This document shows, piece by piece, positions 30,001 to 35,446 of a stretch of DNA of 64,000 bases. The stretch is from Salminus brasiliensis (lineage: Eukaryota; Chordata; Actinopteri; Characiformes; Bryconidae): positions 12,063,949 through 12,127,948 of the forward strand of contig NC_132891.1 of NCBI RefSeq assembly GCF_030463535.1, read 5' to 3'. The notes under the pieces were generated by a model, which made no database searches, was not told the DNA's origin, and saw only the letters and a list, made by a program, of their open reading frames with translations. Both the position numbers and the translations under genes were made by a program. Every line of letters starts with the position of its first letter. The stretch's first letter is position 1.

Positions 30001-31726
30001 AAGTATTGAATTTTATTGTAATCCGTAATATACTATTCTAACCTCAATCCTCCAACCTTCAGATCCATGTATACACAGCTATATTTTAACACTATATGTA
30101 GTTGGTTCTAAGGTTAATCTGATTGTAAAGTATGTGTCCACAAAATGAACACAGAATATTATCATTTATTAAATGTAAGTTTTCTAATGGAACAGCATTC
30201 AGAACCAGGTCGACCTTACATCCTGAAATGAAAAATGCAGCCGTCATCATATCTGTCGTAAACACGCAACCTGCATTCTGCAGTAGTGCCGGAGGGGTCT
30301 CTAGAGCAAGGATTTTCCTGCCTTCTGATCACATGTCCTGAAAGTGAAAGGATCTACTGCTGCTCAAGTGAGTGAGGGTTTTTTGATTATATTTTGATAT
30401 TTTCTTTATATCAGGTGAATGTAGAAGAAAGCCAGAGAGCTTGATCCAGATATAGCTATCTTTAACAACAATATCTTACTGCAACCAATTATCTGTGGTA
30501 ACTGGTTTCTAATCATCATTTTCAAATCATTAAACAAGCAAAAAATTATTAGATGAGGGGACAACAGGCCAAGAATTAGCATGGTAGCAGTTAGCCCCCT
30601 TAACAACAGTGGCCCCCAATATCGGCCACTTCCGCGTATTGCACATTTCCGCTCTTTCTCTTTGCCAATAAAAAAAAAATAAGCTTCTGCCTTTAAGAGA
30701 GACATTCTATTTTTTTTTCTTGCAAAAAATCACATCTGAAAACAATATTTAAACATCACTAATAATGCTGCAATCTTGCACATCCAGGGCAAAAATGCGT
30801 AATGTGCAGAAGTGCCCGATATTGGGGACAGCTGTTGTTAGAGTCTATATGTGAACTACCTGGCTACGTAGCTAGGTGCTTCACCTCAGGTTAGCGTCTT
30901 TTCAGCATCATGCAGACATTCTTCATCAACTTAATTGTGTTTTTGATGAGGAAAAAACTAACTAAGATTTAGATTAGAGAGGTTAGAATAATGCTAGCTT
31001 TTAGCTCTTAGTATTTATTTATTTTAGCCCACAGATCAGTGGCTAGGCCAGTACTTAGGATTGGTTGAGCACCACAGGGACTCCTATATGACACACAAAA
31101 TCGTGAAGCGTCCAATCTTTTTGGGGGCAGTGGTGGCTCAGCAGTTAGAGCTCCGGCCTATTGATGACAGGGCTGGGGGTTCGATACCCGGGCTCGGCAA
31201 GCTGCCACTGTTGAGCCCTTGAGCAAGGCCCTTCACCCTCTCTGCTTCCTGGGCGCTGGAGTTGGCTGCCCACTGCTCTGGGTGTGTGTGTGTGTTCACT
31301 ACCACAGATGGGTCAAATGTGGAGGACACATTTTAGTGACAAATACTTGCACATTTACCTTTTATATTTATGGGTGTTGACATGAGAGAACACTGAGTAA
31401 GGAAAAGAGGCTAAAGGAAATATAGAGGACTATAGAGAGCAACATAACATGTCCAGCCATTTAAATTAGATGCAAGTTTAGGCTGAAATTCCCCATTAAA
31501 TGTAAGCTCTCTATTTGCTGGGTTACAAACCACATAACATCATGGCACCACACTAGCTCATGGAATCACTACCCTGCACGCAACAAAGAGCAAAAGACTG
31601 TTTGTGCTAACTACCGTCAGGGAACTGAGGCCATTCCATCCCACAGTTACTGTGGGCTGTCTTCAGTTCACAACAAATGTCACAGCTCCAAACCCAAGAC
31701 CAAGGATGATTATGACCTACTGGCTC

Positions 31727-31758
<32 letters not shown>

Positions 31759-34700
31759 GCACGAATACCACAGGAGTGGAAACAAACAGCAACGTCATTT
31801 CAGGAGAACAAGGTAAAACCAAGGCACAGTGCACTGTTCTATTGAGCCAACAGTGAAGAGTATGCAGCTCCATAGCAGGGAGGCTACGTGCTACAGTGTT
31901 ACAATAGAAACAAGAGGCGTATGTGGGCTTAGTCCAAAATTCTGCAGACAAAAAACAGTCTCCTTGTGAGTCATGCAGGGAGTTGGGCGGAACGAGCAAA
32001 CAAGCTGTAAAACGTTTGCAGAGTCCAGCCCATGGGTCAGAGACAGAGCAATAAACTGGATTCCAGTCATCTTGATCATAATGCTACATTCAGCTGACTC
32101 ACACAATGTTTTGTGTGTAAATGCATTGAAACCATGGTTACATACAGAGACAGATGAAAAAGTGAATCATGGTGTGCAGTCTGCAAACGATTTTACCTAC
32201 ACAGAACACACACGCTCCTTCATATCATCTGTCCAGTTCATACTATTATGCAGATCATCTGCACTGCTCTGACTGGCTGTTTAACTGTAGGTGGACACCA
32301 TGATACACTGCAGGTTTTTTTTGTCACACTGCCTACCAAACACACACCAGTCTACAGTCTTTTGACAACGTGCCCCCACTTTACAGAACAATAATAAAAC
32401 CATTAGAAGATACACACTAGGAGACAGTAGCAAACAGGGGATTACTGTTTCTTCAGAGCTGCTGTAAGAGACGATTGCAGGTAAAGAAAGGGGATTACAC
32501 AAACTGACCATATGGTGAACTGATAGCATACACAAACGAAAGTCTTTTGTCTAACCGTACCTTCAGAAGCACCATTTAGCTCATCTTAGTTAAACAGTAA
32601 CTGCAAAATCATTCAAAATCACATGACTTCTATATCAGTCTAAGGGTCAATGGCAAAATGGCCTAAAAGTTCCACTATCCCACCCTGATTCAGAACTTCC
32701 TTTGTGTAAATAGCTTCATATTTTTAACTGAACAGTATCAGGTCATTACCTTGCATTTTCTCCTCATCTGCCTCACTCCAGCAAAAGTAGGAAAATCTCT
32801 TCGGACCTGCCAAGTGAATTTTTGGCGATACCAGAAACTTGAGAGACTGGGTCATGCAGGCGGTCTCCATGACTGTCGGATAGATGTGTGTCAAGGCCAG
32901 GTGGCATATGGCATTGATGTGGGATCCCTCTGACACAGCATATGGTCAACTAGCTTTACAACAACACTGTGCTCTAACGCTTTCCCAAGCCCTCTGCAGA
33001 TTAAGACAGTCACACTGCACGGCCTGAGCCAAATACATGGAAGTCTTACTGAGTACGATTCGAATCCAAGAAAAGCATGCTGTAACACTGACTCTACAAA
33101 AACTGCTCCAAGCAGTTCTGGTTCAAATCCTCCACCTTTGACTGCCCAAGGCTGTACCCATGAGCTTATGTGCTAGAGAGCATTAAAGCAACAGTTTGGC
33201 CAAATATTATATCTGTACAACCCCCCTGCCCCCCACCCCTTACCCTAAATACAGTCAGTTAACCAAGACATGTTTGGTGTGAAGTGTGCTGCTTTAGATT
33301 TTCAACTGGAGCTGTGGAGCTAATGTGGCTAACAAGTAATGAAAGCTGCAGGCTGCTGGTTAAGCATGATACTAAAATCCAAACACATTTAATCACAAGT
33401 ATTGCTTATTATTAAGAAAGAACTCTATATATGTTTAGGCATGATTTAAAATGCTCCTGTGGAGCGACATCAGGAGATGTGCGGAGACACTGTGGATGGA
33501 CGGCAGTAAAGAATGTGTGGAAGCAGTTCTTTTAAATTGCTTTAAAAACTTTAGATATCTTTGACAAAAAAGTGTGAGGCTGTGTTCAAAACTAGTGGGA
33601 CAACAAAATGCTGATGCTGAGGCAATGATCAAAAGCACAGCAAAAACCATAACAAAAAAGGAAATCTACACACCTGTTTACAGTGTTCAACACAGGGATG
33701 TACCAGTCCGATCCAGAGGCATATCTGAATGGATCGGGTATTGGCTATTTTAATCCCAATCCAGTTACAAGTCTTTGTTTTAACCACTGTGTTTAGAGGG
33801 ACAGCTGGTGGTCTCAAGGCGCCATTATTGTCCAGCCAGCAGCAGTGCGGACGTTCTCAGAAGATTAATAAGACTCTGCAGTGTCGAGCTATATCTGAAT
33901 CTTTATAAAAGTAACTGCTCATCTTTCTTTGCTTTTAAACCAGCACTGAAGAGTCCATTCAGAACCGAGAGGAGTCTAATGCTAATGCTAATATGCTCAC
34001 GCTAAAGACGACCCACTCACAGCACATTCACTCACTATAATCCAGTTATTACACACCAGTATACCATCAACAACAGATATCAGTCCAGAGTGTGTACCTC
34101 TACCCACACAAAGCAGCATCTAATTCATACCGTGTGGCTGTATTACTTATACAAAAACAAAGATCACATTAGATCAGTATCGGCCGATACTTAGGATTAA
34201 GAAACTCGAATTGGAATAGTCTAATTGGGACTATTTTAATTTAACAGCATTTTGTATGATGCAAGACAATATTGTAAACCTATTGGTATCAGCACATATT
34301 TGCTTAATTGAAGTGCATGATATAACAATCCAAAAAATAACAAATATTTCATGATATATTTATTGTACTCCTGAAGATCAGAATGTCTAGATTTTGTTAG
34401 GCTACTACAATATCTGCATTTTATTCATTTTACTGCATTTGTAAATCTACAGGTATAAATGTTAATTTCTTTCTAATGATAATCCAACTGGATATAGTGT
34501 AGTCCCCATTTCTGTGTTTTAGAAATGTTTATGTATTGCATTGGAAGATACTGTACTGGACCAGAATGCCCATATCGATGCATTATGTGTGTTTTGTTGT
34601 TCCTCTGGTCTTGATGGCAGCCGCCTACTGCTTTCATACATCATCAGTCAAACTACTAAAGATGCAGGTGCACTTGGAAATTTTCCCACTAATTTCTTAT

Positions 34701-35417
34701 TAATTTAACCCCTTAAAAAAGGGTTATTACAAACTGATATTACCAAAAAAGACTCACCAGTTTGTACCTGTAGTTACTGAATAAAACATTGACTAAGAGG
34801 TTAAGTAAACAATGAATCACGTACAACATTATAATTTTTTTTTAGCAATATGCCAAATTTTAAATGTTTAAAGGTATATAATTTCACTATTAAGAGGGTA
34901 AGGTTTGTAGTGGGCAACACCACATATCAGGGTATAATGAAACCATACACCATTCAGACAAGGGAGTTTGATGCCCGATCTGGCCAAATGCCACTGCTAT
35001 ACCAAGAAGAGTCTGTGGGGTATTTGGGTGGCATAACCAGACAATAAGACCAGACAATAAGAAGAGATCCTAAAGGTATGCTTTTTGTCCATTGAGAGGA
35101 ATAGAGGGCAAAGATCCCAAGAGTAAAAAATCAGTCTAGTGTTGTTGTGTTTACCTTCTTAACCACTGCAGGTGCTGTTTCTTGAATTTTGACGCACTTT
35201 TAAAACGTGATAGTTTCAAGCAAGAGTGTAATTATTTAGACATCATCACACAGTGGGTCGATTATGAGCTTCCATTGCATGTTACTCCAATTCTAGACAC
35301 CAAACTTGTCCTGCGTAAATTTGATCTATGACTGAATGATCTGTTTAATGCGTTTAGACAAGTTAGAGGTTTGCATTTACCTGTAGGTTGTGGGGTAAGG
35401 GACTGCGGGGATGCCAT
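2294..35417 (-). CDS. arhgef10l: Rho guanine nucleotide exchange factor 10-like (3' end outside window)
   Basis: A cytosolic Dbl-family exchange factor that loads GTP on Rho GTPases. Coding exons in transcript order: 35417-35381, 29745-29419, 27078-27010 (cassette), 24569-24441, 22735-22599, 18578-18465, 18100-17992, 16862-16759, 16503-16426, 15137-14958, 13427-13311, 12275-12183, 9762-9592, 8020-7875, 7329-7157, 5492-5377, 3649-3522, 2635-2535, 2415-2294. All junctions are GT-AG and the reading phase is continuous. They give 817 residues (794 without the cassette); I recall about 1280 for human, so the C-terminal beta-propeller-like part is off the left edge. Order: acidic N-terminus (about 13-121), WSSSEFESY motif (about 213-221), coiled segment [12 protein letters not shown] (about 241-252), DH domain (about 343-555) with [11 protein letters not shown]-like region (about 556-700). 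Orthology is recalled, not searched; the paralogue ARHGEF10 is the alternative, but the MASPQ start and the rcc2 neighbour favour ARHGEF10L. Confidence 0.93.
2535..2635 (-). other. arhgef10l: arhgef10l coding exon with [12 protein letters not shown] motif
   Basis: 101 nt, phase 2 to 1. It encodes [19 protein letters not shown] and [14 protein letters not shown], matching human [19 protein letters not shown]. Acceptor CCAACAG, donor CAGA|GTAAGT. A (TG)n tract lies about 25 nt upstream of the acceptor. Confidence 0.95.
2658..2700. repeat. CA/TG microsatellite
   Basis: A CA run of about 39 bases with one interruption, starting about 25 bp from the acceptor of the arhgef10l exon at 2535-2635. 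It reads TG on the transcript. Confidence 0.9.
3522..3649 (-). other. arhgef10l: arhgef10l coding exon with [10 protein letters not shown] motif
   Basis: 128 nt, phase 0 to 2. It encodes [20 protein letters not shown], then [20 protein letters not shown]. It aligns with human [20 protein letters not shown] and NKCRLRLLLPGKPDK. The acceptor lies directly against a CA/TG microsatellite. Confidence 0.94.
3653..3700. repeat. CA/TG microsatellite at splice acceptor
   Basis: It reads TG on the arhgef10l transcript and runs to within a few bases of the CAG acceptor at 3652-3650. Confidence 0.9.
5377..5492 (-). other. arhgef10l: arhgef10l coding exon: helical linker
   Basis: 116 nt, phase 1 to 0. 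It encodes [20 protein letters not shown] and [15 protein letters not shown], matching human [20 protein letters not shown]. Acceptor TGTTTTAG, donor TCAG|GTATGA. Too short to show as a free reading frame; found from the splice sites. Confidence 0.92.
5896..5918. repeat. TG microsatellite
   Basis: A run of about eleven TG units inside an arhgef10l intron. It reads CA on the transcript, opposite to the splice-adjacent tracts. Confidence 0.85.
6044..6076. repeat. AT microsatellite
   Basis: About sixteen AT units, intronic, with no nearby exon. Confidence 0.9.
7157..7329 (-). other. arhgef10l: arhgef10l PH-like region exon 2
   Basis: 173 nt, phase 2 to 1. It encodes [18 protein letters not shown] followed by [18 protein letters not shown], matching human ISSLVPLGPKYVVKW and [10 protein letters not shown]. 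It ends in a variable Ser-rich loop. Donor CAAG|GTCAGC. Confidence 0.94.
7875..8020 (-). other. arhgef10l: arhgef10l PH-like region exon 1
   Basis: 146 nt, phase 0 to 2. It encodes [18 protein letters not shown], then [19 protein letters not shown], the first strands of the PH-like fold as in the family. Acceptor TGTTCACAG, donor TCAA|GTAAGTG. Confidence 0.94.
8195..8412 (-). mobile_element. tRNA-derived SINE, third family
   Basis: On the minus strand the head GCTCCCGAGTGGCGCAACTG begins near 8410. The body has TTGGCCTTGCTCTGTTTGGG TGGGTAG, and the end has GATGCTGCATTAGCGGCAGT TC. Related copies lie at 17.3 and 26.4 kb. Confidence 0.7.
9592..9762 (-). other. arhgef10l: arhgef10l DH domain exon 5
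   Basis: 171 nt, 57 codons: [20 protein letters not shown], then [19 protein letters not shown] and [17 protein letters not shown]. It is the last helix of the DH domain, continuing towards the PH-like region. The polypyrimidine tract of its acceptor is replaced by a TG microsatellite ending GTGTGTGCTCAG. Confidence 0.95.
9767..9800. repeat. CA/TG microsatellite serving as polypyrimidine tract
   Basis: It reads GTGTGTGTGT to within about four bases of the CAG acceptor of the arhgef10l exon at 9592-9762. Confidence 0.9.
10279..10335 (+). mobile_element. Tc1-like terminal repeat fragment
   Basis: CAGCCAGGTCCATAAGTATT followed by TGGACAGTGACACAATTTTT is a well-known Tc1-like terminal repeat pattern of fish. 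Only this end is recognisable; no transposase is visible nearby. Confidence 0.6.
10442..10591. mobile_element. MITE family A, second copy
   Basis: It starts GCCCCTTAAAATCACTTCAA GGCTTATTACAC, contains ACAAACTGGTGGGGCTATTC and AACAGAAGTTTGCAATC, and ends ATAAGGGTTAA. It is collinear with the copy at 11.02 kb, only about 430 bp away. Confidence 0.55.
11019..11164. mobile_element. MITE family A, best copy
   Basis: About 145 bp between inverted ends ATAAACCCCTTAA and TTAAGGGGTTAAT (13 bp, one mismatch). The core reads CTCAGTAACTACAGGGACTT then CGAACTGGTGGGG. Related copies are at 10442-10591 and 34706-34804. No coding capacity. Confidence 0.6.
12183..12275 (-). other. arhgef10l: arhgef10l DH domain exon 4 (CR3 motif)
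   Basis: 93 nt, 31 codons. It carries [20 protein letters not shown], the conserved region 3 helix of DH domains (KPxQRxPxY/F), the most diagnostic Dbl-family motif. Acceptor TACTTTCAG, donor GCAG|GTCAGT. Confidence 0.95.
13140..13203 (+). mobile_element. SINE tail fragment
   Basis: GTAAGTCCCTCTGGATAACA, then ACTACTAAACGGCAATAAATG TAAATG. This is the 3' tail of the family seen at 42.0 kb, without its tRNA head. Confidence 0.6.
13311..13427 (-). other. arhgef10l: arhgef10l DH domain exon 3
   Basis: 117 nt, 39 codons. It begins [20 protein letters not shown] and ends KPAFLEFLK, almost identical to human. Acceptor TTTCTTTCCAG, donor CAAG|GTGAAT. A TG-repeat tract lies about 35-60 nt upstream of the acceptor on the transcript. 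Confidence 0.95.
13462..13492. repeat. CA/TG microsatellite
   Basis: An interrupted CA run starting about 35 bp upstream (transcript sense) of the acceptor of the arhgef10l exon at 13311-13427. Confidence 0.85.
13948..14190 (+). mobile_element. Tc1/mariner-type remnant, 5' part
   Basis: It begins TGTCCAAATGTTTGTAGACA, a terminal repeat common in fish genomes, and contains AGCATTGCCAATAGA, then TTGGACTGTGGACCAGTGAA and GATCACTATAGTGATGGAG, decayed forms of the TTGGACTCTGGAGCAGTGGA transposase segment. No 3' end is recognised nearby. Confidence 0.65.
14441..14483. mobile_element. Family D MITE arm
   Basis: AAGTCCAGGACTAGGCCAAA TTCCTGTCCGGGGAACCAAC is one arm of the hairpin repeat described at 43.3 kb; the second arm is degraded. 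Confidence 0.45.
14958..15137 (-). other. arhgef10l: arhgef10l DH domain exon 2
   Basis: 180 nt, 60 codons. It starts [20 protein letters not shown] and ends [19 protein letters not shown], closely matching the human DYRNPLMEMEPK and [20 protein letters not shown]. Acceptor TTCTCTCAG, donor TCA|GTGAGT. Confidence 0.95.
15205..15915 (+). mobile_element. Tc1/mariner remnant with large internal deletion
   Basis: The 5' part has the widespread fish pattern TTTATTAGGAATATCC, then CTGCTGATCTCCTGGGATTT and ACAACAGTCTCTAGAGTTTA. The 3' part has TTCCAACATCTCGTGGAATC, GAGAGCAAAATGAGGCC and CCAGCATTAGTATAGTGTT. The middle, including most of the catalytic region, is missing. Lies in an arhgef10l intron. 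Confidence 0.8.
16426..16503 (-). other. arhgef10l: arhgef10l DH domain exon 1
   Basis: 78 nt, 26 codons, phase 0 both sides. It encodes [14 protein letters not shown] and [11 protein letters not shown], the first helix of the DH domain, where the conserved Glu (QSE) contacts the GTPase switch in Dbl-family factors. Donor CAA|GTAGGT lacks the usual final G. Confidence 0.93.
16738..16758. repeat. CA/TG microsatellite forming a splice donor
   Basis: It reads GTGTGTGTATGTGTGTG on the transcript. Its first GT is the donor of the exon at 16759-16862. Confidence 0.85.
16759..16862 (-). other. arhgef10l: arhgef10l coding exon preceding the DH domain
   Basis: 104 nt, phase 1 to 0. It encodes [20 protein letters not shown] through [11 protein letters not shown], matching human ELGPMPEGLSPQQ. 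The donor is itself inside a TG repeat (CAG|GTGTGTGTATGTGTGTG). Confidence 0.93.
17258..17352 (-). mobile_element. Third-family SINE, head fragment
   Basis: The minus strand has CTAGAGTGGCGCAACTGTCT, then a B-box-like GTTTGAATCCC. It matches the head of the 8.2-kb copy; the body is missing. Confidence 0.6.
17992..18100 (-). other. arhgef10l: arhgef10l coding exon: [15 protein letters not shown] segment
   Basis: 109 nt, phase 0 to 1. It encodes [20 protein letters not shown] and then [14 protein letters not shown], near-identical to the human [20 protein letters not shown] and VMRKVSFLHRKD segments. Acceptor TCTCTCACAG, donor ACAG|GTTTGAG. Confidence 0.94.
18465..18578 (-). other. arhgef10l: arhgef10l coding exon: coiled segment
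   Basis: 114 nt, 38 codons, phase 0 both sides. It starts [19 protein letters not shown] and ends QIKQSYDIK, equivalent to human LSPDLTRLKERYARTKRD and KHKYDCK. The acceptor (GGCCGTAG) has an unusually poor pyrimidine tract. An in-frame TAG formed by the acceptor itself fixes the exon start. Confidence 0.9.
18783..19145. mobile_element. Short Tc1-like nonautonomous element
   Basis: The left end ACAGTGGTGTTCAAAAGTTT plus GGAATCACC is a familiar Tc1 terminal repeat. About 330 bp on, the opposite strand has a similar string (CAAAAGTTTGGAATCA). The interior has no transposase. Confidence 0.5.
20157..20335 (+). mobile_element. tRNA-derived SINE copy 1
   Basis: GCAGTGGTGGCTCAATAGTT (A-box-like head), a decayed B box, then CACTGTTTGGCCCTTGAGCA AGGCCCTTAACC. 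It shares body sequence with the copies at 21.07 and 31.12 kb. Interspersed repeat, not a tRNA gene. Confidence 0.75.
20386..20690 (+). mobile_element. LINE reverse-transcriptase C-terminal fragment
   Basis: The frame reads [33 protein letters not shown], the decayed counterpart of the LHWLPV-RI-FK-L-TFKAL-GLAP-Y pattern at the end of many fish LINE open frames. Shortly after, the DNA for CCCCCAAACTCTGGAGT matches the usual AP-LWNSLP pattern. Stops and frame breaks show it is dead. Confidence 0.6.
21071..21285 (+). mobile_element. tRNA-derived SINE copy 2
   Basis: CAGTTAGAGCACCGGACTAT head, B-box-like GGTTCAATACCC, then CCACTGTTAGGCCCTTGAGC and CCTCACCCTCTCTGCTCC. Better preserved than copy 1, from which it is separated by a LINE fragment. 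Confidence 0.8.
22599..22735 (-). other. arhgef10l: arhgef10l coding exon with WSSSEFESY motif
   Basis: 137 nt, phase 1 to phase 0. It encodes [13 protein letters not shown] and then [18 protein letters not shown]. The WSSSEFESY string is a family signature shared with human ARHGEF10L. Acceptor TGTGTGTAG, donor CAAG|GTGGGC. Confidence 0.93.
23971..24109. mobile_element. Hairpin MITE, family C
   Basis: The left arm GGGCCTGTAATCATAAAGCT TTTCAGAGCAG and the reverse complement of the right arm GAGCCTGAATTCATAAGCTT TTCAGATTAG pair over about 48 bp, giving a long hairpin of about 139 bp. This resembles a hairpin repeat widespread in teleosts. Confidence 0.65.
24441..24569 (-). other. arhgef10l: arhgef10l coding exon with VIYDDVPCE motif
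   Basis: 129 nt, phase 1 to phase 1. It encodes a Pro/Ser-rich linker ending [18 protein letters not shown], closely matching the human [13 protein letters not shown]. Acceptor TTCTCCAG, donor GCAG|GTCAGTG. Confidence 0.92.
25560..25910 (+). mobile_element. Tc1/mariner-type remnant, 3' part
   Basis: It contains CTTTGGAATGAGCTGGGG, ACAAAATCTAGTAGAAAGCC and TTCCCTGAACAGTAGAGAC, decayed from the C-terminal transposase coding region. It ends GCAGATGTCCCAATACTTTA plus GTCCATAT, the terminal repeat of the family whose 5' part is seen at 13.95 kb. Confidence 0.65.
26398..26640 (-). mobile_element. Third-family SINE, body
   Basis: The plus strand reads TTTTCGAACTGCCACCAATG CGGCATCGCC, then CTATCCACCCAGAGAGAGCA, and GTCGTTGTAC. 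It is a copy of the 8.2-kb repeat body with a degraded head. Confidence 0.6.
27010..27078 (-). other. arhgef10l: arhgef10l putative 69-nt symmetric cassette exon
   Basis: Acceptor CTGTTCAG at 27079-27086, then 69 nt, then donor AAAG|GTATATG. It is open only in the required frame, phase 1 in and phase 1 out, and encodes [20 protein letters not shown] plus LHK. Being a multiple of three, it can be skipped without a frameshift, so it may be alternatively spliced. It is supported by splice sites and phase only; I cannot confirm the same segment in other species. Confidence 0.72.
27383..27440. mobile_element. Tc1-like terminal repeat fragment
   Basis: TACTGTGCCAAAATCTTAGG is a slightly changed copy of the fish Tc1 terminal string ACTGTGCAAAAGTCTTAGGC. 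No other part of the element is identified. Confidence 0.45.
28335..28720 (+). repeat. Dispersed fish repeat, unclassified
   Basis: The string GTTCCACCACTTCAGTGTCA, then GCTCGAAGGGCTCTTGGTGC AG, AGGCCAGCATCAGGGTTTTA and CGATCCATTCTGGATCATTT GCAG follow a repeat I recall from many teleost genomes. It creates a 109-codon open frame (28356-28685) that I do not regard as a gene. Its transposon class is unknown to me. Confidence 0.5.
29419..29745 (-). other. arhgef10l: arhgef10l coding exon: acidic N-terminal region
   Basis: 327 nt, residues about 13-121. It contains [12 protein letters not shown] followed by [11 protein letters not shown], equivalent to the human EAFEFDDSDDEED segment, then a Ser/Gly/Pro-rich low-complexity stretch. 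Acceptor TTTCAG, donor ACAG|GTGAGT. It is the longest coding exon in the window and probably disordered. Confidence 0.9.
30601..30840. mobile_element. MITE family B with about 46-bp inverted repeats
   Basis: The left arm ACAACAGTGGCCCCCAATAT CGGCCACTTC and the reverse complement of the right arm ACAACAGCTGTCCCCAATAT CGGGCACTTC align over about 46 bp with roughly 80% identity. A TA on each side fits a Tc1/mariner-type duplication. The interior is AT-rich and noncoding. A short related string occurs at about 12835-12865. Confidence 0.65.
31123..31345 (+). mobile_element. tRNA-derived SINE copy 3 (best preserved)
   Basis: GGCAGTGGTGGCTCAGCAGT head, B box GGTTCGATACCC, the body CCACTGTTGAGCCCTTGAGC AAGGCCC, then CTGCCCACTGCTCTGGG with a short GT repeat and an ATGGGTCAAATG segment. 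Promoter boxes for RNA polymerase III look intact. Confidence 0.85.
31732..31758. repeat. CA microsatellite
   Basis: About thirteen CA units in arhgef10l intron DNA, not close to an exon. Confidence 0.9.
34706..34804. mobile_element. MITE family A, third copy (opposite orientation, shortened)
   Basis: It starts TTAACCCCTTAAAAAAGGGT TATTACAAACTGATATTACC and has the reverse complement of the core (CAGTTTGTACCTGTAGTTAC TGA), ending GAGGTTAA. The outer spacer of the other copies is missing. Confidence 0.55.
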
Positions 35418-35446
35418 GGGCTCAGCCTGTTGTCACATCTGCCTTC
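35381..35446 (-). other. arhgef10l: arhgef10l exon with start codon
   Basis: Acceptor TTACAG at 35452-35447, then a 29-nt leader, then GCCCATGG (strong Kozak context) with ATG at 35417-35415. It encodes [12 protein letters not shown], which resembles the recalled human start MASSNPPPQPA. Donor ACAG|GTAAATG. The exon ends in phase 1, which matches the next exon. Confidence 0.9.

Larger units (their letters stand above)
24570..35380 (-). other. arhgef10l introns between 24.6 and 35.4 kb
   Basis: Holds the Tc1 3' remnant (25.6 kb), SINE body (26.4 kb), cassette exon (27.0 kb), a dispersed repeat (28.3 kb), family B MITE (30.6 kb), SINE (31.1 kb) and family A MITE (34.7 kb). Nothing recognisable in 31.8-34.6 kb; the open frames there lack family similarity or splice support. 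Confidence 0.5.

Noticed and set aside
31123-31345. Possible functional tRNA genes at the A/B-box-bearing copies
   Set aside because: Sequences beyond the boxes do not form a tRNA cloverleaf, and the body matches other SINE copies in the window.
31607-31999. 130-codon open frame on the minus strand
   Set aside because: Runs through a CA microsatellite, has no family similarity and no splice signals in phase.
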